From NCBI RefSeq assembly GCF_000297055.2, contig NC_022357.1:1809501-1873500 (forward strand): a stretch of 64,000 nucleotides of DNA. The letters run 5' to 3'. The DNA is from Sulfuricella denitrificans skB26 (GTDB lineage Bacteria > Pseudomonadota > Gammaproteobacteria > Burkholderiales > Sulfuricellaceae). A program made the position numbers and the translations under genes. Below the pieces are notes generated by a model. The model was given only the letters and a program-made list of their open reading frames with translations, was not told where the DNA came from and made no database searches. This document shows positions 10,665 to 20,318 of the stretch, in pieces; the first letter of the stretch is position 1; the number at the start of each line of letters is the position of its first letter.

Positions 10665-11845
10665 GGACGCACCTCCCGTTCACGACTGCGGAAGGCTTCG
10701 CGCGAGCGAGCCGTACTTTCCGCCGGGACTGTTGCATCAGACGTCTTTGCCGGAGGGGAATCAGCCAGGAATGTCGAGCTAGCTCCTGCGCTCTGGATCA
10801 GTTTGTCCAGCGGGAGATAGAGCAGGCTGTTGCCGCCCTTCTGGTCTACCAGCACTTTGCTGGAATTGCTCATCATCTGCTGGACCGTGTCCAGGTACAT
10901 ACGGTCGCGTGTCACTTTCGGCGCCTTGCTGTATTCCACCAGAATCTGCTTAAAGCGGCTGGCGTCACCCTCGGCGTTTGCAATCACGCGCTGCTTGTAA
11001 CCTAGCGACTCTTCCAGTAGGCGCGAGGCAGCGCCACGAGCTCGCGGAATCACATCGTTGGCGTAGGCCTGGCCTTCGTTCTTGGCACGTTCCTTGTCCT
11101 GCCCTGCCTTCACAGCATCGTCGAACGCTGCTTGCACCTGCTCCGGCGGCTGAGCGTTCTGCATCGTCACCTTGCTGATGCTGATACCGGTCCTGTAGCG
11201 ATCAAGGATCTCCTGCATCAACTTGGCGGCGCGCGTCGCGATCTCTGCACGTCCTTCATATAAAACAAAATCCATTTTACTCTTACCCACTATTTCGCGA
11301 ATTGCCGTTTCCGCTGCCTGGTGCACCGCATCGTCAGGATGTCGGTTGTTGAACAGGTATTCTTCCGGACTTTTCAAGATGTACTGCACAGCAAACTGAA
11401 TGTCGATGATGTTCTCATCGTCAGTCAGCATCAGCGACTCTTTCAGTATCTTGCTCTTGACGTTGGCGCGATACCCTACTTCCACCGTGCGTACCTGCTG
11501 CATATTCACCACTTCGGCGGCCTCGATCGGATAGGGAAAATGCCAGCGAGGACCTGGTTGCGTGGTTTCGACAAACTTGCCAAAACGCAGCACCACACCG
11601 CGCTCACCCGCATTGACGATATAAAATCCGCTGCCCAGCCAGATCAGTATCACCAGAACCGGGATCAGCCCCAAGCCGGCAGCCATCTTGCCGTTCGACA
11701 TAGGGCTGCCACCGGTTGGACCACCACTACCGCCCTTGCCACCAAACAGAGCATTCAGCTTCTGGTTGAAGCGGCGCCATACCTCATCGAGGTCAGGTGG
11801 TCCGCCACTATTTTTCTTGCCCCAATCGGGATCATTCCATGCCAT
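10661..11845 (-). CDS. hflK: Membrane protease regulator HflK
   Basis: Partner of HflC in the complex that modulates FtsH. It has 394 residues. The N-terminal cytoplasmic segment MAWNDPDWGKK is followed by a Gly-rich stretch, then a single membrane helix near residues 55-75, an SPFH domain starting about GERGVVLRFGKFVET, and a coiled coil. It sits between hflX and hflC in the conserved hfq-hflX-hflK-hflC operon. Confidence 0.96.
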   Translation of the reverse strand: MAWNDPDWGKKNSGGPPDLDEVWRRFNQKLNALFGGKGGSGGPTGGSPMSNGKMAAGLGLIPVLVILIWLGSGFYIVNAGERGVVLRFGKFVETTQPGPRWHFPYPIEAAEVVNMQQVRTVEVGYRANVKSKILKESLMLTDDENIIDIQFAVQYILKSPEEYLFNNRHPDDAVHQAAETAIREIVGKSKMDFVLYEGRAEIATRAAKLMQEILDRYRTGISISKVTMQNAQPPEQVQAAFDDAVKAGQDKERAKNEGQAYANDVIPRARGAASRLLEESLGYKQRVIANAEGDASRFKQILVEYSKAPKVTRDRMYLDTVQQMMSNSSKVLVDQKGGNSLLYLPLDKLIQSAGASSTFLADSPPAKTSDATVPAESTARSREAFRSREREVRP

Positions 11846-11866
11846 ATTTATTTTTCCAAAACCTGA

Positions 11867-13018
11867 TTAATTAAGGTTAAATCCAGTATCTACTGAGGCC
11901 TGAACCACTGCACGTACAGCTTCAGCCTGGTGCTGACGACTGTATTCTGCCAACGCCTCTCTCAGCAAATCAAAACCCTCGCCAGTGCGCGCACTGACCC
12001 AAATACGACTAATTCTACCATACTCATCCCGCTCGACGCCGGGCGCCAAGCCATTGACATCGATTTTATTCAGCACCATCAGCTGCGGGATGTGATCTGC
12101 ACCGATCTCCGCCAGGACCTTGTTCACCTCTTCGATTTGCTGATCGCGGCCGGGGCTGGAAGCATCCACTACATGAAGCAGCAGATCAGCCGCCACAGCC
12201 TCTTCCAGGGTGGCACGAAAAGCCGCCACCAGGGTATGGGGCAAATGCTTGATGAAGCCGACCGTGTCGGACAGCACCACAGATCCGCCATCGGCGACAA
12301 AAAACTTGCGGCTGGTGGTATCAAGGGTAGCGAACAACTGATCCGCCACGTAGGCCTTGGCATGAGTGAGGCGATTGAATAAAGTGGATTTCCCGGCATT
12401 GGTATAACCAACGATGGACACCGACAGCACGTTGGCACGAACCCTGGCACGGCGCTGCACGCAGCGCTGGCGGCCCAACTTGGCAAGTTTTTCCTTGAGC
12501 AGCTTAACCCGCTTGCCAAGCAGGCGGCGATCCGTTTCGAGCTGAGTCTCGCCCGGCCCGCGCAGTCCGATACCCCCCTTTTGACGCTCCAGATGGGTCC
12601 AGCCGCGCACCAGTCTTGTAGCCAAATGCTCCAACTGCGCCAGTTCCACTTGCAATTTACCTTCGTGGCTTTGGGCGCGCTGCGCGAAAATATCGAGAAT
12701 CAGGCTGGTGCGGTCGATCACCCGGCAGTTCATCCGCTGTTCCAGATTACGCTGCTGCGCAGGGGAAAGTTCGTGGTTGAAAATCACCAGATTGGCTTCA
12801 TTGGCAATCACCGACTCGCCGATCTCATCCGCCTTGCCGGAGCCGGCAAACAGCGCTGCGTCTGGCCTGGAGCGCTTTCCCCGGACAATGCCCAGAATCC
12901 CCACACCCGCACTTTCAGTGAGGCGCTGGAGTTCCTCCAGGCTTTCCTCATAATCCGTGTCACCAAAATCCAGGCTGACCAATACGGCAGCGTCACCGCT
13001 ACCCGGGCGTTCAATCAT
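11867..13018 (-). CDS. hflX: Ribosome-associated GTPase HflX
   Basis: A GTPase that binds 50S and 70S ribosomes and helps rescue stalled or hibernating ribosomes. It has 383 residues. The N-terminal HflX domain contains the glycine-rich GGIGLRGPGETQLETDRR. The G domain has the P-loop GYTNAGKSTLFN, the DTVGFI G3 motif and NKID. The gene follows hfq by 8 bases and precedes hflK. Confidence 0.96.
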   Translation of the reverse strand: MIERPGSGDAAVLVSLDFGDTDYEESLEELQRLTESAGVGILGIVRGKRSRPDAALFAGSGKADEIGESVIANEANLVIFNHELSPAQQRNLEQRMNCRVIDRTSLILDIFAQRAQSHEGKLQVELAQLEHLATRLVRGWTHLERQKGGIGLRGPGETQLETDRRLLGKRVKLLKEKLAKLGRQRCVQRRARVRANVLSVSIVGYTNAGKSTLFNRLTHAKAYVADQLFATLDTTSRKFFVADGGSVVLSDTVGFIKHLPHTLVAAFRATLEEAVAADLLLHVVDASSPGRDQQIEEVNKVLAEIGADHIPQLMVLNKIDVNGLAPGVERDEYGRISRIWVSARTGEGFDLLREALAEYSRQHQAEAVRAVVQASVDTGFNLN

Positions 13019-13026
13019 TAAACGTT

Positions 13027-13266
13027 TTAGTCCTCGGCGGGAAGATCAAAGGACATGTTCACGGGACGCACAGGCACTACCGTGGAAATCGCGTGTTTAT
13101 AGACCATCTGGGTAATGGTGTTTTTCAGCAGCACGACGTACTGGTCGAATGATTCGATCTGGCCCTGAAGCTTGATACCGTTTACCAAATAAATGGAAAC
13201 GGGTACATGCTCTTTACGCAAGGCATTTAAAAACGGGTCTTGTAATAGCTGCCCTTTCGCGCTCAT
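13027..13266 (-). CDS. hfq: RNA chaperone Hfq
   Basis: A hexameric Sm-like protein that pairs small RNAs with mRNAs. It has 79 residues, with Sm1 ([20 protein letters not shown]) and Sm2 ([10 protein letters not shown]) motifs and the proximal-face residues Q8, F42 and K56-H57 region visible. The short C-terminal tail is typical of betaproteobacteria. It heads the hflX-hflK-hflC operon. The 130-base spacer upstream probably holds its promoter. Confidence 0.98.
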   Translation of the reverse strand: MSAKGQLLQDPFLNALRKEHVPVSIYLVNGIKLQGQIESFDQYVVLLKNTITQMVYKHAISTVVPVRPVNMSFDLPAED

Positions 13267-13396
13267 GATTTCTCCAGTTCGTAGTTATGGTTAGTTTTGG
13301 ATGGCTACTTTACTTGATTTTTCAAAAGGCTGCCAGCAGCAGCCACTATATATCACTATATGGGAAAATCAGCGCATTTCAAGATGGCGACCCTAT

Positions 13397-15571
13397 TTAT
13401 ATCTCGGGGCGGCCAAAATAATACCCCTGCCCCCAGTCCACCCCCATCTCGCGCAGCATGTCTACCGTTTCACGATCTTCGATACATTCTGCAATAGTGG
13501 TGATATTCAATTTCTTCGATAATACGATTATGCTTTCCACCATCGCGCGCACCCGCTCGTTGCTGGCCATGTTGCGCACCATCCAGCCTTCGATCTTAAG
13601 GAAGCTGACCGGCAGTTCCGCCAGGTAGAGAAAAGAAGAGTAGCCGCTACCGAAATCATCGAGTGCCAGGCGGAAGCCGAAATCCAGCAGAGGCTGCAAA
13701 TCAAATCGTATGCGTTCGAAATCCGTCAGCAACTGGCGCTCGGTAATCTCGAACACCACCGGTTTGTATTTGGGAAAATCGATATCGCAGGTGGAACAAA
13801 ACTGCATGGCCCCGCCCAGAAGTTCATCCACATAATCCTTGCGCGCAAGGAACTGGGGCGAGAGGTTGATGAAATGAGCAAAGCCGGGGTCGTGACCGTC
13901 CGTCAGGTTGACCGCGCAACGATTCATAGCGTGGCGGGTAATGCTGCGATCCACCTCGTGGATAAGGTTGATCCCTTCCGCCGCCTCGATGAATTCGCCG
14001 GCGCCAATAACGGAACCATCGGGCATGTGCATGCGTGCCAGCGCTTCATCTGCCACCGGCTTGCGGGTATTCAGGTCCACCATGACCTGATAGGCGGCGA
14101 CGATCCGCTCCTCCTTAAGTGCGCGCTGCAGCATGCCGGCGCGCCACAATGTGCCCGAACCGGCAGAATCCCTGGCAACCACGCAATCACGGCCCTTGCG
14201 CTTGGCCTCGTAGAGACAGCTGTCCGATTCGGACAGCGCCTGAGAGATATCCTCGTCCCCTGCCTGACACACGCCAATGCCGAAGCTGGCGGTAATTTCC
14301 AGACTACCGTGGCCGGTCTTCAGCGGATGAGCCTTGATCGCCAGGCGGACCCGTTCCGCCGCCGCAATGGCATCGGCACGGTCGGAATCATGCAGGAACA
14401 GAATAAATTCTTCTCCACCCCACCGTGCCAGCCAGTCCCCCTCGCGTAACGCCTGACGCATGATGAGCGAAACTTGCTGCAGCACTTCATCTCCTACACC
14501 ATGCCCATAGTGGTCATTGATCAGCTTGAAGCGATCCAGATCACCAGTGGCGACGGAAAATCCGATGCCATCGCGCTTGGCTCGGGCGATCTCCTCGTCG
14601 AAACGCAGTTCCGCGGCACGCCGGTTTGGCAATCCAGTGAGTTCATCGGTGAGCGCCTGCGTTTCCAACTTCTGTCGCTGCTTGAGCTGCAGCAACATCT
14701 GGCTGAACCAGGCCGCAAGCAGTTCCATGAACGCCTCGTCACCCTGGGTAAATTTCCCCTCTGCCAACGGCTTCTTCCGCAAGAAAACCAAGGTTCCATA
14801 GAATTGCTCCTCGACCCAAAGCGGGATACCGGCGTAGGCATGGATGCCAAAACTGACTACCACCTTCGCCAACTCCGGCCTTTCACTTGTATTCAAGTCT
14901 GCGATGAAGAGGCCACGATTCTCATCGGCGGCACGCTGGCACAGCATATCCAGTGGACAGACCTCCTCTGCCTTGAAAAGGCCCAGCGTGTCCACCAAAT
15001 ACGCCGGCATGAAATGATCGCCGACTTTCTCGCTCAGCAATGCCGCATCCATATCCAGAGTATCCATTCCCAGCCGGAGCATCAGCCTGACCTTCTCGCC
15101 TTCAGAACGGGTGCGGCTGGTGGCGATTTGCCACAGTACCTGCAGGCGCGTTGACTGGTCCTTTACCGTCATCAACAGCCGTTCCCGATCGCTCACATCG
15201 ATCGCCAGGCCATGACGGATAACCTCCCCAGTGTCGTCTGCCTGCTCGAATTCAGCGAGAGAAAGCCAAAGTGTCCGGCCCTTGTGATTTACGAACTTCT
15301 GAACCAGCTGCACTACTTCGCTGACTTTCAGTTCCCGGACACCTCCGGGAGGCGTCCCATGTTCCGCCAGAAGATTGTTCCAGGAACGGCCCACCACCTC
15401 GCCTTCTTCCATGCCCAGAATTTCGAGGAATGACCGGTCGGCCGCCACGACCACATGATCCCGGGCACGCACCGCGTAGGTGCCCGCATGAGCCGCAGTC
15501 AACAGCAATTTTTCACGGTTCTGCGCTAAATCCTCCAGCCTCTGCTGAGGGTCGGACAGGTTTGAACGCAA
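13397..15571 (-). CDS. PAS-GAF-GGDEF-EAL cyclic di-GMP protein
   Basis: A probable dual-domain enzyme that makes or breaks c-di-GMP. The protein has 724 residues: a PAS-like region (about 20-130), a GAF-like region (about 150-300), GGDEF (about 305-465) and EAL (about 475-724). The GGDEF signature is GGEEF, preceded five residues upstream by the RxxD inhibitory site (REGD). The EAL domain keeps the residues expected of an active phosphodiesterase: EAL in DEALAR, N in INLSP, E in FEITE, DDFGSG, K in LKIEG, E in IAECIE and GQGYYF. The only start available is TTG at 15569-15571, with a weak site upstream; no membrane segment is seen. It lies alone, upstream of hfq. Confidence 0.9.
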   Translation of the reverse strand: MRSNLSDPQQRLEDLAQNREKLLLTAAHAGTYAVRARDHVVVAADRSFLEILGMEEGEVVGRSWNNLLAEHGTPPGGVRELKVSEVVQLVQKFVNHKGRTLWLSLAEFEQADDTGEVIRHGLAIDVSDRERLLMTVKDQSTRLQVLWQIATSRTRSEGEKVRLMLRLGMDTLDMDAALLSEKVGDHFMPAYLVDTLGLFKAEEVCPLDMLCQRAADENRGLFIADLNTSERPELAKVVVSFGIHAYAGIPLWVEEQFYGTLVFLRKKPLAEGKFTQGDEAFMELLAAWFSQMLLQLKQRQKLETQALTDELTGLPNRRAAELRFDEEIARAKRDGIGFSVATGDLDRFKLINDHYGHGVGDEVLQQVSLIMRQALREGDWLARWGGEEFILFLHDSDRADAIAAAERVRLAIKAHPLKTGHGSLEITASFGIGVCQAGDEDISQALSESDSCLYEAKRKGRDCVVARDSAGSGTLWRAGMLQRALKEERIVAAYQVMVDLNTRKPVADEALARMHMPDGSVIGAGEFIEAAEGINLIHEVDRSITRHAMNRCAVNLTDGHDPGFAHFINLSPQFLARKDYVDELLGGAMQFCSTCDIDFPKYKPVVFEITERQLLTDFERIRFDLQPLLDFGFRLALDDFGSGYSSFLYLAELPVSFLKIEGWMVRNMASNERVRAMVESIIVLSKKLNITTIAECIEDRETVDMLREMGVDWGQGYYFGRPEI

Positions 15572-15683
15572 ATTGTCGATCTCGCTTACCTCGCTACGAT
15601 GAGGAACACCCTGGCGCTGGGGTGCGCAAGGGAAGGCGCTTTTCTGAAGTTACCGGAGTCTGGAAAGTTTTCACTGAATGCGG

Positions 15684-16853
15684 TTACTCTTCAGGCCAGT
15701 AGTCGGTCGCTATACCATCACCCAGATCAGCTTCGATCAGGCGGCGCCGCACTTCGAGCAATCGGCTGATCAGTTTTGGCTCACTCTTTTCGTATCCTTC
15801 AGGATCAGCGACACGGTTAACCACTACGCCGAGCAGCTCGGTGATCGCGTTGCCGATCGAATTCTGGCTGATAGTAACGATCAACTTGCCTTCGTCATTA
15901 CGATAAATGAGTTGCTTGAACGCAGGCTGCCAGCGTATGGCATTAGCGTATTTTGCATCGACAATGCAGTTGTCGCGCACCTTCTTTGCTGTTTTCAGGA
16001 AATCATTGTTAAACAGCAGTACGCTTTCAACTTCATCCGGGTAATAGGCATCACTTGGGGGAGGTGCATTACGAGTGGAGACCTGCGAGAAGAAGGTGCG
16101 ATAGAAGTCGATAAAACCCTTCAGCACCTCATCGTATTCTTTCCAGAAGCGCACATCTTTCAGCGCCGCCGCGCCACCCTGAATCTCCCAGCTGGGCAGA
16201 CCCTGCGGGTAGCCCGTCAGTGCGATGCATGCATCCGCTTCGCTGGCGGGCTTGAGAATTTCCAGCTCCAGCGCCTTGTCGAAAAATTCGCGGTAAACAT
16301 CCCGCATATAGGCCTGAAACAGGCTGTGCTGGCCACCATCGGTTAAATTGGGGTTTTTCAGATCAGCCAGTTTGGCGTTGCGCAGTTCGTCCTTGGGAAA
16401 AACAATGAAGTGATTGTGCAACATGCGGATACTCGGCACCCCTGGCGAGGTCAGCGGCCAGGTAGCATCCAGGCTCGCCTCGCCCGCCAGAATCAACGCC
16501 TCATCCGGATCGGGGTATTGCTCCAGCATGTAGTCGATGATGATCTGGTTCATCCGGTTCCACACATGCTTCACATTATCCGGAACCTGAGTGCGACGGA
16601 CCGGGCGCCCCAACGGATTGAGGATGCATTGCGAAGTATTGTAGATAATCGAGGCATCGAACTCGTTGCTGTGACCCAAAGCCTTGCGATACAGCAACAG
16701 GTTTTCATCGTTCATCAACAATCCATTGTTGTGCATCAGATCGTTGAGATTTTCAGTACTGTTGAAAAATTCGTTGTGCTTCATCCCCTCCGGCACTTCA
16801 AGAGGAATGGGGCGGAAAGGAGTGGTAATTTCGCGGGGGCCGGATTGCGTCAT
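15684..16853 (-). CDS. Conserved-looking protein of unknown function (389 aa)
   Basis: I do not recognise this family. The protein has 389 residues, is soluble-looking and has no signal peptide or membrane helix. It has normal composition and an ATG start with GGAA upstream. The segment SIRMLHNHFIVFPKDEL has a histidine pair followed by a beta-strand-like run that faintly recalls HIT/GalT-type nucleotide-binding folds; this is only an impression. Other notable stretches are IIYNTSQCILNPLGRP and TISQNSIGNAITELLG. It lies between der and the GGDEF-EAL gene, with a heptad inverted repeat in the spacer before its start. Confidence 0.8.
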   Translation of the reverse strand: MTQSGPREITTPFRPIPLEVPEGMKHNEFFNSTENLNDLMHNNGLLMNDENLLLYRKALGHSNEFDASIIYNTSQCILNPLGRPVRRTQVPDNVKHVWNRMNQIIIDYMLEQYPDPDEALILAGEASLDATWPLTSPGVPSIRMLHNHFIVFPKDELRNAKLADLKNPNLTDGGQHSLFQAYMRDVYREFFDKALELEILKPASEADACIALTGYPQGLPSWEIQGGAAALKDVRFWKEYDEVLKGFIDFYRTFFSQVSTRNAPPPSDAYYPDEVESVLLFNNDFLKTAKKVRDNCIVDAKYANAIRWQPAFKQLIYRNDEGKLIVTISQNSIGNAITELLGVVVNRVADPEGYEKSEPKLISRLLEVRRRLIEADLGDGIATDYWPEE

Positions 16854-16874
16854 GCTGGTTCCAGTACTAGGTTC

Positions 16875-16966
16875 CGTTAGGGGTGAAGGGTGAGGGGTGA
16901 GGGGAAAAAGCGGAGTTGGCGCGGATTTTGACTTTCCGCCTCACTCCTCACCCCTAACGCCTCACA
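16875..16966. repeat. Heptad inverted repeat, copy 1, downstream of der
   Basis: The left arm 16875-16895 (cgttaggggtgaagggtgagg) matches the reverse complement of 16939-16959 at 19 of 21 positions. The arms are built of GGGTGAG-like 7-mers. The middle contains aaaaagcgg and gcggattttgact, which are also found in copy 2. The der stop codon follows just after the element, in the sequence ttattaa. Confidence 0.8.
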
Positions 16967-16971
16967 CGTTA

Positions 16972-18369
16972 TTAACCATACAGCTTACGGCCACGCCGGC
17001 GCTGGCGGTGGGCGCGTTTTTCATCAGCTTCGGTCTTGGGTGCAGGCACCCTGTCAGCGAAGGGATTATGCCCCTGCTTGAACTGCACCCTGAGCGGTGT
17101 GCCCGTCAGCTCGAACGCCTGGCGGAAAGTGCTTTCCAGATAGCGCTTGTAGCTGGCCGACAGACTCGACAACGAGGTGCCGTGAATAATCACCAGCGGC
17201 GGATTGGATCCGCCCTGATGAGCGTAGCGCAGCTTGGGACGGAACGGGCCGGACTTGGGCGGCTGGTGCTGGGTGGTTGCCTCCATCAGGATACGGGTCA
17301 ACCTCGGCGTTGGCATCTTGATCATGGCCGACGCATAGGCACCGTCGATGGATTTGAACAGGCCTCCCACGCCGCTTCCCTGCAGGGCAGAAATATAGTG
17401 GAACTTGGCGAAATCCAGAAACTGCAACTTGCGTGCAATATCGCTCTTGACCACTTCGCGCCGGTCAGCGGAAAGATCGTCCCACTTGTTCACTGCCACC
17501 ACCAGGGCGCGACCACTTTCCAGAATGAAGCCGGCAATATGGGCATCCTGCTCGGACACGTCCTGACGGGCATCCAGCACCAGCACCACCACGTTAGCAT
17601 CTTCCACTGCCTGCAGGGTTTTCACCACGGAAAACTTCTCGATCGCCTCGAACACCTTGCCGCGCTTGCGGATACCGGCGGTATCGATCAGGGTGTAATA
17701 CTTGCTATCGCGCTCGAAATCAATGTAGATACTGTCGCGCGTCGTACCCGGCTGGTCGAAGGCGATGACCCGTTCCTCACCAAGCAGGCTGTTGACCAGC
17801 GTGGACTTGCCCACGTTAGGGCGGCCGACGATGGCAATCTTGGGGTGATCGTCCTCCTCCTCGTCAACTTCATCCAGCGGGAAGCTCTCCAGCGCCAGTT
17901 CCACCAGGTCATGGACGCCTTCGCCATGCGCACCCGAAATCACCAGCGGGTCGCCCAGACCGAGTTCGTAGAATTCGGCAGCAACCACATCGCGTCGCAT
18001 GCCCTCTGCCTTGTTCACCGCCAGAAATAAGGGGCGTCCCATTTTCCGCAGCTGGTCGGCGATGATCTTGTCCTGGGCGGCCAAGCCCTGGCGCGCATCG
18101 ACCAGGAACACGATAGCATCGGCCTCAGCCACCGCCTGCAGGGTCTGCCGCGCCATTTCGTGAAGAATACCGTCCTTCGCCACCGGCTCGAAACCACCGG
18201 TATCCACCACCAGATAGGGCCTGTCTCCCACTCGACCATGGCCGTAATGGCGGTCGCGCGTCAACCCCGGCAGGTCCGCAACGAGCGCGTCGCGGCTTCG
18301 GGTTAGCCGGTTGAATAAAGTGGATTTGCCGACGTTGGGACGGCCGACCAGTACGAGTGTGGGTTTCAT
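16972..18369 (-). CDS. der: Ribosome-assembly GTPase Der (EngA)
   Basis: An essential GTPase with two G domains in tandem, needed to mature the 50S subunit. It has 465 residues. G1 has [12 protein letters not shown] near residue 8 with DTGGFE and NKAEG. G2 has a second [12 protein letters not shown] near residue 184 with [10 protein letters not shown] and NKWD. The KH-like C-terminal domain has [18 protein letters not shown] and ends with a basic tail. It lies downstream of bamB as in many proteobacteria, but both flanking spacers carry the same heptad repeat. Confidence 0.97.
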   Translation of the reverse strand: MKPTLVLVGRPNVGKSTLFNRLTRSRDALVADLPGLTRDRHYGHGRVGDRPYLVVDTGGFEPVAKDGILHEMARQTLQAVAEADAIVFLVDARQGLAAQDKIIADQLRKMGRPLFLAVNKAEGMRRDVVAAEFYELGLGDPLVISGAHGEGVHDLVELALESFPLDEVDEEEDDHPKIAIVGRPNVGKSTLVNSLLGEERVIAFDQPGTTRDSIYIDFERDSKYYTLIDTAGIRKRGKVFEAIEKFSVVKTLQAVEDANVVVLVLDARQDVSEQDAHIAGFILESGRALVVAVNKWDDLSADRREVVKSDIARKLQFLDFAKFHYISALQGSGVGGLFKSIDGAYASAMIKMPTPRLTRILMEATTQHQPPKSGPFRPKLRYAHQGGSNPPLVIIHGTSLSSLSASYKRYLESTFRQAFELTGTPLRVQFKQGHNPFADRVPAPKTEADEKRAHRQRRRGRKLYG

Positions 18370-18375
18370 GAGTTC

Positions 18376-18468
18376 GGTTAGGCGTTAGGGGTTAGAGGTG
18401 AGGAGAAAAAACGGCGACGGTGCGGATTCTGATTTTTCGCCTCACGCCTCACCTCTCACCCCTCACGA
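18376..18468. repeat. Heptad inverted repeat, copy 2, between bamB and der
   Basis: The left arm 18383-18403 (cgttaggggttagaggtgagg) matches the reverse complement of 18447-18467 at about 19 of 21 positions. The centre (aaaaaacgg, tgcggattctgat, tttcgcctcac) lines up with copy 1 in the same orientation. The two copies are therefore one family of about 92 bases, placed directly on both sides of der. Confidence 0.8.
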
Positions 18469-18478
18469 TTTATTAAGT

Positions 18479-19657
18479 TTATTGCACTGTTAACGCGTAC
18501 AGCCCGCCATTGCGAGTTTGCACCAGGAAACCCTTGTTCAGCGCTACGGGAGGCGCGCCGATCTGGCTGCCATCGGTGGCAATGCGTGCTGCGAAGCTGC
18601 CATCTTCCCGTGACAGCAGATGAACATAACCCTGTACATCGGCCACCGCGATATAGCGTCCAAGAGCCAGTGGCGCAGTAACTTGGCGGGCTAGCAACTT
18701 ATCCTGCTTCCACAGGCTCGCACCGCTGTTCTTGTCGAGAGCATGGATTGCACCTCGGGTATCGCTGACGTAAACGGTGCGATCATCCATCGCCAGACCG
18801 GCAGAACTGGAGACATCACGCGCCCAGAGCAGGTTGCCGCTGGCAATATCGAAGCAGGCTGTACGTCCTTGATAAGCAGTGGCGCAGATCATTCGACCAT
18901 CCACCACCGGCAGGCTGCTGACATCGGTCACACGCTCCAGCTCGGTGGTTCCACGCGGAAGAGCCACGGTCGCTTCCCAACCCATATTGCCGGTCGCCAG
19001 GTTGAGCGCCACCAGCTTGCCACCGGCAAAACCGGCGAACACCGCACCGTGCGCCACTACCACGCCGGCATTGCTGCGCAGGGAGAGCGCCGGCATGGCA
19101 CGCTGGTATATCCACTTGCGCTTGCCATCCCTGGCATCCAGTCCGAAAATACGGCCGTCGCCGGTGCGTACTACCACGATATCGTTGGCCACCTGCGGTG
19201 CACTCAAGATTTCGCTCGAAAGACGTGCCTGCCACAGTGGCTGCCCCTTGGTGTCAAAGGCCATCACCTCGCCCTTGGCGGTTCCCACCGCCACCAGAGC
19301 GCTGTCTGCACCGACGCCGCCGGAAATTTTGCGCCCGGAATCAATAATCCACTGCTGCTTGCCGGTATCCGCACTGAAACGGGAAATCTTTCCCTCCAGG
19401 CCCACCGCGTAAATACCATCACTCACCACAGCGGGAAACAGCACCGTATCCCCGGCCCCTCCGACACGCTCCTGCCAACTCGACTTGAGTTCCGCAGTAG
19501 GTTTGAATTCGACCAGCGCCGCCGGCTTCTCACCAGTATCCTTGCCGCCCCAAAGACCAAAGCCGGTGGAAACCTTCTCCCCCATGCCACTGCAACCCGC
19601 CAGCTGGAAAATTGTCGCCAGAAGCAACAGCCATCTTATTGGCACATTGTGCATCAT
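18479..19657 (-). CDS. bamB: Outer membrane protein assembly factor BamB
   Basis: A lipoprotein subunit of the BAM complex that inserts beta-barrel proteins into the outer membrane. It has 392 residues. The signal peptide ends in the lipobox LAGC with the lipidated Cys at residue 22. The rest consists of repeated PQQ-type beta-propeller blades, seen as recurring patterns such as LDARDGKRKWIYQ and LDKNSGASLWKQD. The start overlaps the stop of the upstream yfgM-like gene by 4 bases. bamD lies elsewhere in this window. Confidence 0.96.
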   Translation of the reverse strand: MMHNVPIRWLLLLATIFQLAGCSGMGEKVSTGFGLWGGKDTGEKPAALVEFKPTAELKSSWQERVGGAGDTVLFPAVVSDGIYAVGLEGKISRFSADTGKQQWIIDSGRKISGGVGADSALVAVGTAKGEVMAFDTKGQPLWQARLSSEILSAPQVANDIVVVRTGDGRIFGLDARDGKRKWIYQRAMPALSLRSNAGVVVAHGAVFAGFAGGKLVALNLATGNMGWEATVALPRGTTELERVTDVSSLPVVDGRMICATAYQGRTACFDIASGNLLWARDVSSSAGLAMDDRTVYVSDTRGAIHALDKNSGASLWKQDKLLARQVTAPLALGRYIAVADVQGYVHLLSREDGSFAARIATDGSQIGAPPVALNKGFLVQTRNGGLYALTVQ

Positions 19658-20289
19658 CCGCGTTCTCCCAGACCATCAAGCTTCATTTCCACGACCTGGC
19701 GATAAGCGCTTTTTTCATCCATTTTTTCCAGTGCGGCCTTGTAGGCCACACGGGCATCCGCCATCTTGCCCTGAGCCGTCAGCAGGTCTCCCTTAAGATC
19801 CGAAAACAAGCCATCAAACGCCTTTTCATGCGACGCTTCCAGGGTTTTCATGGCTTCCTCGTAATTTTTTTCATCCAGCAGGATACCAGCCAGACGCAAC
19901 CGGGCGATGTCGCGCGCGCCATCTTCCTTGGCATGTTCGACCACCCATTGCAGCTGTGCCTTTGCGCTCTTGGCATCGCCCGATTCGTAATTAACCCCCG
20001 CCGCAAGCAGCGCAGCTCGCGAGGCGTAAGGGGTGCCCGGATATTTTTCGATAAGCTGGCCAGCCGCATCACGAATACGCTTGATATCCTTGCTCTGCAC
20101 CCCATTTTGCACCGCTTCGTACGCCAGTGCAGCCTGGCGCTGTTGGCTATGCTGGTAGGCACGCCAACCCTGCATGCCAGCCACCACCGCAGCAAACACT
20201 GCGACCGCCAGCATCACTGTCGTCCCGTTTTTTTTCCACCAGGCTTTCAGCTCGTCTACTTTTTCCTGTTCTTCAAGATCGTAAGCCAT
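19654..20289 (-). CDS. YfgM-family tetratricopeptide membrane protein
   Basis: In E. coli YfgM is an inner-membrane protein with a periplasmic TPR domain that works with PpiD at the SecYEG translocon. This 211-residue protein has a short cytoplasmic N-terminus (YDLEEQEKVDELKAWWKKNG), one membrane helix at about residues 22-42, and a periplasmic helical-repeat domain. The conserved order hisS-yfgM-bamB-der supports the call. The function is assigned by family, not shown here. Confidence 0.92.
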   Translation of the reverse strand: MAYDLEEQEKVDELKAWWKKNGTTVMLAVAVFAAVVAGMQGWRAYQHSQQRQAALAYEAVQNGVQSKDIKRIRDAAGQLIEKYPGTPYASRAALLAAGVNYESGDAKSAKAQLQWVVEHAKEDGARDIARLRLAGILLDEKNYEEAMKTLEASHEKAFDGLFSDLKGDLLTAQGKMADARVAYKAALEKMDEKSAYRQVVEMKLDGLGERG

Positions 20290-20318
20290 GTTTTTCCCCG
20301 ATTAAATTAAATTTAGCG

